Shown: piece by piece, positions 10,756-21,900 of the stretch
Numbering within the stretch: position 1 is the stretch's first letter
Layout: each line of letters begins with the position of its first letter
Assembly (NCBI RefSeq): GCF_029784155.1
Contig: NW_026597200.1
Location: 1-64,000, forward strand
DNA length: 64,000 nucleotides
Source of the DNA: Uranotaenia lowii
Taxonomy: Eukaryota; Arthropoda; Insecta; Diptera; Culicidae
Reading direction: 5' to 3'
Notes under the pieces: generated by a model
The model's input: the letters and a program-made list of their open reading frames with translations, nothing else
What the model was told of the DNA's origin: nothing
Database searches by the model: none
Translations under genes and position numbers: made by a program

Positions 10756-10880
10756 GTGAATAATCATTTACTATTCTGTTTCCGGGGTTTGATTCGGGGG
10801 CTCAACTGGGAAAAAACATTTCGGGATACCCTACTTGGGTAGGTACCCTACATCCGAAAAGTCTTCATCGTCGTAGCAGC

Positions 10881-11260
10881 AAGCAAATTGCACAAGACAT
10901 AAGAAGAAACCCAGAAAAGGAAAAAGCGAACGAAAAGAGGAAAGTGAGCGCACAGACACCAGCCCAGCAAAACTCATAAAATCCAAAAGAAGCAAAAAAA
11001 AACCTATTGGCCATACACACGACACACGACTCAACACAAGAAGACGGGGGCTCTTCTGGCTGTATGTGTGAAAACTGTGTGTGAAAGTGATTCCAGAAGT
11101 CCGTCCCGTCGTATGTGTTTTGTGTATGGGGTGCAACTCCTCCGCCCTCCTTCTTCGCTTTCCTTTGTCTCTGACTCCGTCTCTTCTCATGGTGACTCCT
11201 ACAACTCCATCCGAACCTCGAACTCGAGATCGGAGCCATTGGATGATGATGGCCATTCTT
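10881..11260 (+). other. Possible alternative leader exon
   Basis: Leader-like, purine-then-pyrimidine-rich sequence between an acceptor-like TCGTCGTAGCAG (ending about 10880) and a strong donor CTT/GTAAGT at 11261. An ATG at 11189 would give 24 codons up to the donor, in phase 0. It may be a second promoter's first exon or an internal leader exon of the gene starting at 9.5 kb. It could also be plain intron. Confidence 0.3.
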
Positions 11261-11266
11261 GTAAGT

Positions 11267-11860
11267 CTGGGACGGGGGCTAAAATTCTTATGATCGGTAC
11301 AACTTCGATGCCGTTTATCTGTAGTTCTTGGTGAAACATTCATTAAATTGGAAAGGAGATTATTTGAATCAAGAAGTTTCTCATATCATGGTGGGTTAAC
11401 TTCAGATTATACGTAACGATAATTAGAAGAAGGAAAAGACCTAAAAATGCTTCAGGCTGCGTTACTCTAGTATCAGATATATGTATTTACAAAACTACAA
11501 ATTTTTCAAAAGTACTTTTCGTTACAAATTCTGTTATTACACTTGATACAGAATTATACATAAATTTCTTTGTGGAATCCATAGATAACTTATATCTAAC
11601 GATGGTGCCACAAGCCGAATCAAATATCTAGCTAGAATATATTATTCTAGAATACCATAACTCTGATTCAAATTGAGTTCCTCAATTATGTGGAACAAAA
11701 TTACTCCTAACATAAAAAGGATAAATTTACAAATTCAGAAAGTTTTAACTTTCGTATCTATTAAAGCTTTATTCTTTTTAGCAGGTTCAAGCCCAATAGT
11801 TAATACCTACATACGCTTTCGAAGCAAGCTGTCCACTGATAAAACGTGTTTGAAATAGTA
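11267..11860. other. No gene or repeat recognised
   Basis: AT-rich, probably intronic or intergenic. Short stop-rich frames only. Confidence 0.45.
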
Positions 11861-11865
11861 GAGTT

Positions 11866-13965
11866 CCTTGGTGGAACACAACTAGAAAAGTCGAGAAAAA
11901 GAACAAAGAGACTTTTCAAGGAAGCAAAAGCTGACTCAAACTAGGATGACTATCGTAAGTCCCTAACTGAGTACAATAAAAACATTCGAAAAGCTTTGAA
12001 GAGTTGTTGAAAGCACATGTGTGAATCTGTTCAATCCACGCCAGAAGCTGCCAGGCTTCAAAAAGCTCTATCTAAAGAACACTCAAATGGACTGGGTCAA
12101 TTGAAGAAAAAAATGGGGAGTTCACTGCATACCCAGAAAAACCGCTTCAATAACTCCTAAGAACGCATTTCCCAGGATCCATCGAATGGATCAATATTAT
12201 GGCTGGATGACCCTGTCGGATTGTTAGACGTAAGGAAGCTCTCTGCCAATCGCGCACAATCTTTACATCGTCAATGGTTAACTGGGCAATCAGAACATTC
12301 AAGCCTTTTATAGCCAATGTTCGGAAAATCGCTCAAGAAAAGCAATCAGGATTCGTTTCCAGCTAGAATACTAATATCTCCGGTTGCTGTGATACGCACG
12401 TGGTAAAAGTACCCTTTGAATATATGTCGAAAATCAACACTATACAAGAAAATATACCATGCTCCATCAGAGGCTACCGTTGCTATTCGTCATGTGGCTA
12501 ATCGACTGTGATCGACTAACTTGGTAATACATTTTGAACGTCGCTCCTTCAATCATTCCCGAATGTCTATCCTCGCATCATAGTTGATAATGTTCGTTAT
12601 TGATAGACGATCATGAATGTTTCAGAAGGAAAAATCTGAAGAAATACCAGGACCACATGTTAAAAAAAAGCCGTAGCACATGCTGGACAGTTTCATGCGG
12701 TTACCTAGTCATCAGAGCTGCAAATTATCAGTATCAGACAGCCAATGTCAGCCGACTTTGATACTACTTTGCATGTCTATGTCATGGGATACTGATTTTT
12801 GGTCAGCGACATGTGCTTACAATGTCATGACCAAGTTGAATGAACGACATCATGCTTGCTACGACTTGCTACGAACGCAAAGCGACAAATACAAAATCCT
12901 CTGATAGCCTCCATAGATCGCTCGAAACTGACACATATCAGTTATGATCCTCAAGGTTGAAAGTCGTCAAGGAAGGAAATCAGCATCGGGACGTTCGATA
13001 GCTGATAGTCCGCGTCCTTCTTTACCACATCATGTATCGCAAAAGTGTTTCAAATGCAGAAGCGTCGTTGTTAAGCATGATTGTTTGTATGATTTGGTTG
13101 AAGAAGGAAAATTTGACTGCTTTGATTTTTTGGCTCTGAATGTATTCAAGCATGGCTCAGTGAAAATGATTGATTTTTGGAACATTGTTCAAAGCTGCTG
13201 GTAAAGCTGGAATTATACCAATACAGCAAGCAAAACGAATGGTAACACCTGCTTTGGTAGAATAGTTTGTCGCTAGTATGACCCTCTGTCATATTCCTAC
13301 CTAGTGAAAAAATGTGCGAGTTATCCATTATTTTGAAAATAATGGAAAAGATACTTGATGAGCACATTAAATCTCAGTTCAAGTAAGCTAGAGAATTTTC
13401 AGTTCGCGTACTAAAAAGGAATTTCAACGGTTACGGCCTTACATTCCTTAACACAAAAACTAGAAAAGACAATTGAGGCGAAAGAGCACTAGCTTCTTTT
13501 CTAGGCATTGAAGAGGCATTCGACAACGCATCTCAAAACTCAATTGAATCAGCTATGAAAAGAGGAGGGTGTCACATGACAATTTTTGACTGGACTTGTA
13601 CCATGCCAATAAATAGGACCATTTTTGTAAGCTTGGGAGGACTAACAATCAGCGTCACTTCAACTGAGGGATATGGATGTCCTCAAGGTGAGATTCTATC
13701 ACCGTTGTTGTGGTCATTGATTGTGGACGACCCCCTAAGCAAAATTGTACCCAGAAGATTTGAAGTTATTGGCTTTGCAAACGACGTAGTCATTATAGTT
13801 TGAGGAAAACATAAGAATGTGTTGTCTAATAGAATGTAATCTGCACTTAACTATGCACTATTCTGTTCATGTACCAGAATTGAAACTTAACATAAACTCT
13901 CCAAAGCTACTGTACTAAAACCACTGACCATACTGACTGGACACTCGATTTCGTTTTCTGGATAA
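11866..13965 (+). pseudogene. Decayed LOA/R1-like non-LTR retrotransposon, ORF2 part
   Basis: Translating across many frameshifts and stops gives ordered landmarks of this retrotransposon group. The linker before RT starts with PWWNTTRKVEKK and is followed by a TEYNKNIRKAL-like run (11866-12000). A motif-4-like LSIILKIMEKILDEHIKSQF sits near 13320-13380. A near-continuous RT core (about 13500-13800) has SFLGIEEAFDNAS, GCPQGEILSPLLWSLIVDD and VIGFANDVVIIV. The catalytic box reads FAND instead of Y/FADD, so one metal-binding Asp is lost. The region 12.1-13.2 kb is barely readable. The copy breaks off near 13.97 kb and apparently resumes at 17.14 kb. Confidence 0.7.
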
Positions 13966-14260
13966 TTTTTCCAACAGTACGCAATGTCGATTCCAGAGTG
14001 CGCATCGATCGATTTGAAGAAATGCTATCCCAGTTAGGAAATGCCACCCAACTTTCAAAATAAAACACGCAATTTCTACGATAAAATCGGGCTAAACAGG
14101 ACCATTTTTCCTACAGGGAATTTTTTGTCAAATTTTTCAGGTTCGCCACCTGCCGTCGGTATTGCGAACCTGCAAAATCTGACAACAAAAAATTAGACAG
14201 AAAATGGTTGAATTTTTGTTCTAAGTGTCATGTCAGTGTGGTCAGTGCTAAAACCTCTTA
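13966..14260. other. Junction region with a small hairpin
   Basis: No gene. A stem of TTCAGGTTCGC against GCGAACCTG, with TTGTC-like flanks (about 14115-14205), forms an inverted repeat. It may be the end of the mariner-like element that follows. Confidence 0.35.
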
Positions 14261-14509
14261 ACACTAGATGGGCAAGTGCTTAAGCTTGCTTCATTTAGAA
14301 TTCGAACAAACTTTTGCTCATATTGTGGCGTTTCTGGTGGACGGATTTGGAAGTTCTTGGCCCAATTGTGTCGGGAATTTTGTCAGCTTCACGTATGAAT
14401 TTTTGACATTCCTCAAATTGACTGTACTTAGCAAACAATCACCATGGAAGCCAGAAGAAGAATTTGCAGAGTTTTTGGAAAACCCATTGTGGTCTGCATT
14501 TAGGCTAGC

Positions 14510-15352
14510 TTAACAGCTGAAATTGCCCAGAAATACCGTATAGCGCGTTATCAAACGATTTAAGAAAACATTGACGACGATTCGGAAGCCTCAAGCCAAT
14601 CTTCGGAGTGGAACTGGTAAGTTCTTGAAGCCGATTAAGAGTAACGCCAATCTGTCGGATCGTGATTTGGTCAGAAAATCCGGTGCTGGCCATAGTACCG
14701 TAAAGAGAATTCAACTCCGGCAAGGAATCAAGTCGTATTGAGCCAAATCGGATTATAAACAGAATAGTGTGGCCAAAATCCGGAAGCTCTACGACCAAGT
14801 GCTGACCAAATTCGACGGGTGTCTTCTGATGGACGATGAAACCTATGTCAAGGCTGACTTCGGGCAAATCCTAGGTTAAAAATTTACCTGGCAACGACTC
14901 GGAGGAATGTTCCAGCCAAATTTATATTTGTTTTTGCCGACAAATTTTCACGAAAATTTATTAATTGGCAGAGCATTTGCAGCAAAGGCAAAAATCACGA
15001 AAGCTTCCGTTACAAATAAGACAATGGCGTCGGAACTATACCAAGAAGAGTGTTTCCAAAAATGAATTTCGCCGTTCATTCGGTCCCACGACCATCCCGT
15101 GATGATTAGGTCAGATTTGAAAAGCTGTCATTACAGAAAAAACGTTTAAGAATGGTATGCAGAGAAAGGGGTCCAGGTTGTTCCGAAAAACCTTAACTCA
15201 CCCAACTGCCCCAGTTCCACTTTATTGAGAAATACTGGACAATCATGAAGAGGACACTCAAGGCAAAGGGAAAGGTTGCCAAAGACATCAATCAGATGAA
15301 GACCTGGTGGAATAAGATAGCTAAAACGATGGAGCTTACTGGTGGACCTCAG
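14510..15352 (+). pseudogene. Decayed mariner-like (ITmD37 type) transposase
   Basis: Reading with frameshifts gives a mosquito mariner-type transposase. There is an N-terminal helix-turn-helix region (LTAEIAQKYRIAR), a middle region (SDRDLVRKSGAGHSTVKRI), the first catalytic Asp context LLMDDETYVKADFG, an SCHY-containing segment after a damaged second Asp, then NVQEWYAEKGVQVVPK-like sequence, NSPNCPQF and the KAKGKV-DINQMKTWWNKIAKTM tail. Several stops and frame changes make it inactive. It lies between the two halves of the older LOA/R1-like copy, consistent with insertion into it. Confidence 0.75.
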
Positions 15353-15359
15353 AAATAGC

Positions 15360-16890
15360 TGAGCTTCATACTAGCTGCCTAAAAGTCAGACGACGAGCTC
15401 AACGAACTAGAAACGAGAGATGCCAGGGTGGCACTTAAGCGAGCTATTAAAATAAACAAAGAAATGTTAAGAGCGTTATGCCAGAGCGTAGATGATAACC
15501 CATGGGACCAAGCCTATAGAGATGCACTGAGATTCGGTGGCCCAAAGTCGCCGACCGAAAAGGGTCCGTAAAAACTGAGAGAGATCGTTATACATCTTTT
15601 CCCGCAGCATGGCCCGACGCAGTGGCCGCTTATCCCGTACGACGCGGGTGCCCACGACATCGAACCAGTAACGCGCGAGGAACTTGTGGCTATCGCTGAG
15701 AAACTTACGGTGAATAAAGCTCCTGGTCCGGACGGAATCGCAAATGCATTGCTGAAGGTGGCCGTACAGACCATTCCGGATACTTTCAGAGTGGTGCTAC
15801 AAAAGTGTCTCGACGAGGGATCTTTTCCCAATTCGTGGAAAACGGCGAAGTTGATGCTACTATCGAAACCTGGGAAACCCCCAGGGCATCCATCATCATA
15901 CAGACCCATTTGTCTGCTGGACACCCTTGGTAAGCTACTGGAGAATATAATATTCAACAGACTTATTATCTCGTGACCAATAAAAGAGTTGTGTCGCACA
16001 TGGAGATTACTGTTGGAGGGCACACGAAATCTTCGAAACAGCAGCTGAAATACCTTGGAGTAATGGTCGACAATCGCTTAAGTTTTGGTGCGCATGTAAA
16101 ATACTGTTGTGAAAGTGCATCGAAAGTCATAGATTCATTGGCCTGCATTATCCCGAACTGCCATGATCCAAAGAGTAGCAAGAGACGTCTCCTTGCGAGC
16201 GTAGCACTGTCGAAACTACAATACGGAGGAGCAGCCTGAAGCTCCGCTATAGAGGTAGAGCGCAACAGATCCAAATTACGGAGCACACATGTGTTACAAA
16301 GCAAGTTAGAGGAGTGCGTGAAGTTCAAAGAGCAGCGTCAATGCTCAAGTGGCAGGAGCAATGGGACCCATCGAACAACGCAAAATGGACGCATAGGCTA
16401 ATCCTGCGCCGCGACTTTCAGACTGGGTAAATCGGAAGTATGGAGTGGTCAACTTCTACCTGACGCAGTTCTTTTCGGGTCATGAGTGCTTTAAGCAATA
16501 CCTTCATCGGTTTAAGCTTAGCAGCTCGCCTTATTGCCCAGAATGCGTAGATACGGAGGCGTCGACAAATTCAAAATTTGAACGCTGAAAATATTGTGAG
16601 TGAAATGTGTCGCGACGAACAGTCGTGGCGACACAATCTCGCAAGTCATGCGCGATCTAATAAGAATCAGGAAAGATGATGAACGGAGAGAGCGAGATAG
16701 TCAACCAAACTTGACAAGCTAATGGAAAGTCTTGGGCCTCGCAAATCAAAAGCAACGCGATCTTAGGGCGCGGTATAACCCTAATCTGGACTCAAACGTG
16801 TTGTGGGAATTAAAAGGTCTCACGTATTCAGCTACGATCGTTCCTGCAGCAAAAGGAAGCGGAGATACTGTTCGGGATGGTAGTGACGGG
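15360..16890 (+). pseudogene. R1-clade retrotransposon fragment with an internal RT deletion
   Basis: Landmarks in order: VALKRAIKINKEMLRALCQ and WDQAYRDALRFGG (15430-15540); NKAPGPDGIANALLKVA, SWKTAKLMLLSKPGKP and SSYRPICLLDTLGKLLENII (15715-15975). The sequence then jumps directly to LKYLGVMVDNRLSFGAHV (about 16045), so the fingers and palm containing the catalytic aspartates are missing. The C-terminal domain follows with SPYCPECVDTEAST (about 16525) and an EMCRDEQSW-like run (about 16605). This deleted copy has later stops and is not functional. Confidence 0.8.
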
Positions 16891-17144
16891 ATTCTAGCTT
16901 GGTAGTTTCTCAATCGGCCATGCCTTGGTGGTTAGAAATCCAGCGGGAGTGGATGCTGTGTCGGGCGCGAGTTACTTTGAATGCGTTACCTAACCGGCAC
17001 ACGGCTCTGTCTGGGTCTGCCTCAAAGTAGTAGGGTAAAAATGGGGAATAAGGCTGAAAATTATCTATTGAATATTTGCAGCTATAATAAAACAAAAAAT
17101 CTCCTATAATCAAAGAGAAGGTTCGAAGAACCTCTTAGCTGAAT

Positions 17145-17524
17145 GAAACTATGATTTCAAAGTAGTCGATGTTTCCTTTGAATTCAGCCACAGTATTTGA
17201 AGGACCCAAACACTAGTATTTCACTAGCTACTTGCTAGCATTCCCAGTGGGTTATCGACTGAAAATCTCATATGCCTCTTTCGTATGGTGAACCAAAGCT
17301 ACGGTCCGGAAGAAACTAGAGAAGCTTCAAAGACTAGCAACCCTCTCTATAAATGGTGCCATGCGAAGCACATCGAGCGAGACTCTAAATACACTACTAA
17401 ATATTCTGCCATTACATCAATTCATTGAGTAAGAGGCAAGACGTGACGTAGGTGCCTCGCAAAAATCAAAACTCTCTATGAGGGGCATCTGAAAATCCTG
17501 AAGAAATTTGAAATAAACTCACTA
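17145..17524 (+). pseudogene. Continuation of the decayed LOA/R1-like element (post-RT domain)
   Basis: The frame at about 17310-17428 reads VRKKLEKLQRLATLSINGAM then RSTSSETLNTLLNILPLHQF, a conserved region that lies downstream of RT in LOA/R1-type elements. It ends in FEINSLVVSSS at 17524, where unrelated RTE-like sequence begins. The match in family and strand to the copy that breaks off at 13.97 kb suggests one element split by later insertions. Confidence 0.65.
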
Positions 17525-18555
17525 GTTGTATCATCCTCGAAGGAACGGATGGTTCGACGAGAAGTGTAGGATGATGGACGAAGAGAAAGCCGCGCGGGTG
17601 GCAGTAGTGCAGGCACCCGTCGAAATGTGGAAAATCACCGACAGCGGAAGAGGTAGCAAATTTTCCAGGAGAAAAAGCGCCGCCTGGAGGTGGTGGAGCT
17701 CGAGGAGCTGAAGTAGCTGCATCGATCCCAAGAAACACGAAAGTTCGATCAGAAACTTAACGCATCCCGCAATACCTTTGTGCCGGAATAAGGACGGGGG
17801 CATCCTGACGGGTAATCGTGAGGCGATTAAAGGTGGAAGCAGCACTTCGATGAACACCTGAACAGCGCACATGCAGGAGATCAAGACGGTGGGGAAGGTA
17901 CATCGCTGGCGTAGCCAACGACGTAAAGTGAAGTTAAAAAAGCCATTCGCCAGCTGAATAGCAACAAGTCGGCTGGGAAGGATGACATCGCAGCTGAACT
18001 CATCAGAATGGGCCTGGACGAGTTGTTCAATTGCCTACATCGGATGATGGTCCGGATTTGGAACACAGAACAGCTACTGGAAGAGTGGAAGGAGGGAGTA
18101 TTATGCCTCATCCACAAGAAGGGCGACAAATTGGTCTGTGAGAACTACCGAGTGATCACTGTCCTAAATGCCGCCTACAAAGTGCTGTCTCGAATCCTAC
18201 TCCGCCGCCTAACGCCACAAGCAAACAGAATCGTGGGAAGTCACAAGGCCGGCTTCATGGAGGGACGGTTAACGACGGACCAGATCTTCACATTACAGCA
18301 AATCCTCGAAAAATGCCGTGAACACCGAGTCCCTACGCACCATCTATTCCTCGACTTCAATGCCGCATATGACACAATCGACCGTGACGAGCTATGGAAA
18401 ATTATGGACAAGAACGGCTTTTCCGGGAAGCTGATCAGACTGATCAAGGCGACGATGGATGGAACGCGGATTTCGGATGAATTGTCGAGTTCATTCGAAT
18501 CGCGCAGGGGGCTTGGACAAGGCGATCCTGCATGATGTTCAACGTGGCGCTAAAA
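17525..18555 (+). pseudogene. Internal fragment of an RTE-like retrotransposon ORF
   Basis: Starts RNGWFDEKCRMMDEEKAARV and runs through a WKQHFDEHLNSAHAG region with frameshifts, then an open stretch 18008-18535 (175 codons). That stretch contains TEQLLEEWKEGVLCLIHKKG, ENYRVITVLNAAYKVLSRIL, HKAGFMEGRLTTDQIFTLQQ, HHLFLDFNAAYDTIDRDELW and RRGLGQGDP, that is RT motifs up to just before the catalytic YADD box. Both ends are missing. A second copy of the same family lies at 48.3-52.2 kb. Confidence 0.75.
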
Positions 18556-18569
18556 GACTACTCTGGACT

Positions 18570-18720
18570 CCACAAGCAACTGCGGTCTTGAATCCAGGCT
18601 GGGTTGTTCTGGAATTCAAGCCACATGGTATCCTAAGAAACGAAGAAGCAGACCAGCTAGCTAGGGAACGATCTCAGGGACTGTTGATTGGAAATGAACC
18701 TTCGGAGCAATAGAAGAGAG
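18570..18720 (+). pseudogene. RNase H-like remnant of the LOA/R1-like element
   Basis: About 45 codons include FKPHGILRNEEADQLARER and a GLLIGNEPSEQ tail, close to the GH-GI-GNE-AD-LA motif of retrotransposon RNase H domains. It follows the RTE-like fragment directly and is probably the last piece of the interrupted LOA-type copy. Confidence 0.5.
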
Positions 18721-18800
18721 CGTATAATTGGGGCAAATGAAGCCCGACATTGCATGGAGGATGAAAGATTCCATGTACATAAATAAAACCCAAATTTGTA

Positions 18801-18976
18801 CGTCTCGGTGGTCGAGTGGTTAGCGTGGTTACACGGTAATCGCTGGTCCACTGACGGCATGGGTTCGATTCCCATCTCGGTACTGGGTGTTAAATGTTAA
18901 TCTTAAGTTGTCCACGTCATTTATTCAGTCTGTAAAGCCTTAATCGGCTAAGACGGTGTATGTCTTTTTAAAAAAA
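18801..18976 (+). mobile_element. tRNA-derived SINE
   Basis: A pol III A box (TGGTCGAGTGG, 18809-18819) and B box (GGTTCGATTCC, 18862-18872) are followed by a conserved tail with TGTAAAGCC and CGGCTAAGACGG. The element ends in a T-run and A-run (about 18965-18976). The T stem ATGGG/CCCAT pairs, but the two acceptor halves do not, so it is a SINE head and not a working tRNA gene. Confidence 0.75.
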
Positions 18977-20400
18977 TTCGCAGCATAATTATTCGTGTTC
19001 TTTGTATGTTTATTTCGTATAGAGAGTAAACTAGACTTTACTAAAACAAACGCGCCCTTTTGAATCAATTTTTGACGGTCGCCATACATGGAACATAAGC
19101 TTTAGCTCTAGCTAATGTTTTTCGGGAGAAATCAAATATCCAATCGTTTTCGAAATTTCATTCCTATGTTATCGGGCCCCAGAAAAGTTCAGCGATAGAG
19201 CGATTTTCACATGTTGTTACAAGGAGCCAATTGCAGTTTTGCCGAAAAAAAGAGCCCAATTGAATCGGTACAGACCAACCATATCACCGACTATCTTCCG
19301 ATATCGTGGAAGGATCGTGACGATGTTTAACATGTTGATGTTGTTGTTGTTTTTTTTATCTTCGAAGGGAGCCAAGCCAGTAGATTTCTACCGATGCGCG
19401 TTCTGCTATCATTTTTTTTTTCGTCATTCATTCATGCATCGATCCATCCATCCATTCAGCGCTGCTGCCTACATACATCATCTCTCTTGTTTCCAGCATT
19501 TTTGTTTTCGTGTTGCTATTGCGCCGTCCTAAAATTTCAGCTCCTCTTCCAAAAGAGGCTGTTGAGTGATGTTTTGGTTTTGCTTGTGTGGAATAATGGA
19601 CCGCAGCAAAGAGGCTAGGCTACATATGGCATACGCGAAGGCAGGACGGGAGTTTCGAGACGCCACTACTGGGTTTGAAAAACTCCCTCCTCGCCAATTG
19701 GAACTTTGCTAACTTGTAGAGTAGCTACTACCTACTGCCTAGTAAATCTTTCTTCATTCCGGCTTGCTTCCACACACGTTTGATGCCTATGATGATGATG
19801 ATGAAGAAGGTTCCTACTACGCGAAATCGTTTTGTTCGCTTTAGGAAGCACCAGAAAGTGCCGCCGCTGCTGCCTGGAGGAGACTCCCCTTCTTCCGTTC
19901 CGACTTTTTTTCCCTTAACTAACCGAGGTAAAGATGTAAAGCATCGTACATGTGTGCTGCGGATCCGATGGGATGATGGTGTATGATTTGATTCGGAATC
20001 TATTTGGTTGCTAGTGTTGACCCCAATCCGGCGACATGAGCCATCTACTTCGCCCATATATCCATTCCGGCGAACGAGAGACGTTTTGCTCCAAATGTTT
20101 TCACTCTCTTCTCACGTTCAACCCCAATAGATATCGGGAAGGTTGGCTGCTTTTTGGTTCGGTTTAGTTTGCATTGGATTGGATCGTCGTCATCGGCATC
20201 GCCATCATCATTCATGGATGGAGAAGAAATGCAACTGCTTTGAACCAACAACAAAACACATCCATCGAGTTGGTTAGTGCTTTCCCCCCGATGATCGCCA
20301 GCAGCAGCAAATAGCAAAAGTTGAGCGGTTTCGGAGTTTTTCCTATTTTTGTTTTATTTTATTTATTTTTTTTTGGTCTTCCGTAGATTTTTCACTATGT
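18977..20400. other. Mostly unique sequence, no gene called
   Basis: From about 19.4 to 20.3 kb the sequence is less AT-rich than its surroundings, with simple runs (CATTCATTC, a GATGATGATGATGA microsatellite at about 19790-19805) and no recognised transposon. This is compatible with conserved intronic or regulatory DNA. Open frames on both strands (97, 109 and 90 codons) match no family I know. Confidence 0.4.
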
Positions 20401-21900
20401 ATGGTTTTGATCTGTGCCACATTTGGAAGGAACTTTCTTCCTCGACAAATGGATCCAACACCAACATTTAGCCATCATTCAGTGCAACGACGCTGCAACA
20501 GAATAGCTCATATCATTTACTATTTACTATGTGTTGTGTCGACTCGTTTCATGCTTGAAACCGAGGCGCTTCCGGTTGAGCAACTTCCAGAAAAGGAAGT
20601 TTCCCTAGCACGTTTTTATGGCAGTATGGCAGCCTCATCTCGTAAAAATTTCTATGAGGAAGTTCAAATATATTACTGTGATAAGGTGGGGACAGCAAAA
20701 AAATTGCTTACGATAATCAGTGATTTTTGGAAACAAACTACTGAAATATTTGACATTTATACCGTGAAAATAAATGTTTAAAGCTGAATATTGTCTGAAA
20801 ATCATTTTTGAGCTTCGTTGCAAGGTTCCAGAAACTATAAATTTTGTACAAATCATTCGGAAAACAAGGGAAATATAACGATTCAAACGCGGATTGACAA
20901 TTTTACACTCAAGAAGTCATTGGGGAAGATGTTCCTAATTTTTCATGTGTTCCTCCTTCAGAATGATTTTGAATGTTTTTGCCGTTATTTTCCACTCATC
21001 ATAACAACAAAAATGTGTTCATGTAACACGGACCATGTGAACTTAAATAAATGAAACATACAATTAGGATTTCTATCTTTGAAGATTACACTTTCTTAAA
21101 TTAAATAAATATGACCTCTATTTGTCAAACATTATTTTTTCACTTTAAATTGTATTTGATTTTTATAAAAAGAACGCAAAACTATGTATTTTTATTCAAA
21201 AACATGGCAAAATATACTATATCCAAATTAGGAACACTTTTTTCCAATGTGTTCCTAATTTCAACATATTCATAAAGCGTTGATAATTTCAAAACAGGGT
21301 CTTTTAAATGTATACGCTTTAAAAACCATTTGCTTGATGGAAATGTAGAATACTTTCTAAGTAAAATTTACTTTAATCTACCAATACTTCTTTGTTAAAC
21401 AAAACTGGGAAAATTTTGACCAAAAATTACAGGATCAACACGAAACTCAATGAAAGACAAAATCCGTTCGTTAGAGCCTTATATTGCAAACTCACGTTGG
21501 AAGAACCCTTTACGTACTTACGAAACCAGAGATAAAATAATTCATGAAAACTTAACCTTTCTCATAAACGAAGCAAATCGCTTGTCTAGTCCTAGGTTAG
21601 GGAAATAGAAATTTTGCTGCAGCATTTTTTACTTTTCGACAGAAAAATTAGCACTTTTTAAAAAGATTTGTAATCGTTTATGATAAAAAATCGTGCCGGA
21701 ACCAAACAAAATTAACAAAGCTGTTGTTTCATAGATGGTGCATGCTCAGTTTGGTAAAACATGTAAACTTATCCAATGCAAAACTCTCTCAACAACTAAA
21801 AAAAAAGTAAGAATGGTCATCCTAATGAAACAAAATTTGATGCCTGCTCACTGGTCGGTGATTCAATCAGATCAATTTGACATTTGAGCGCTTTTTTTTG
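20401..21900. other. AT-rich sequence with no recognised gene
   Basis: A 126-codon frame at 20401-20781 starts with an ATG-less alternative codon, has no recognisable domain and is not called. A short hairpin lies inside (21227-21259). Confidence 0.4.
21227..21259. repeat. Perfect 11-bp inverted repeat hairpin
   Basis: ATTAGGAACAC and GTGTTCCTAAT flank an 11-base loop. The same GTTCCTAATTT phrase appears at about 20930. Too short to assign. Confidence 0.5.

Noticed and set aside
18801..18880. Functional tRNA gene
   Set aside because: The acceptor halves do not pair, although A and B boxes are good; the downstream tail is SINE-like.
20401..20781. 126-codon frame
   Set aside because: No recognisable domain, no clear start codon, and AT-rich flanks without splice or promoter evidence.
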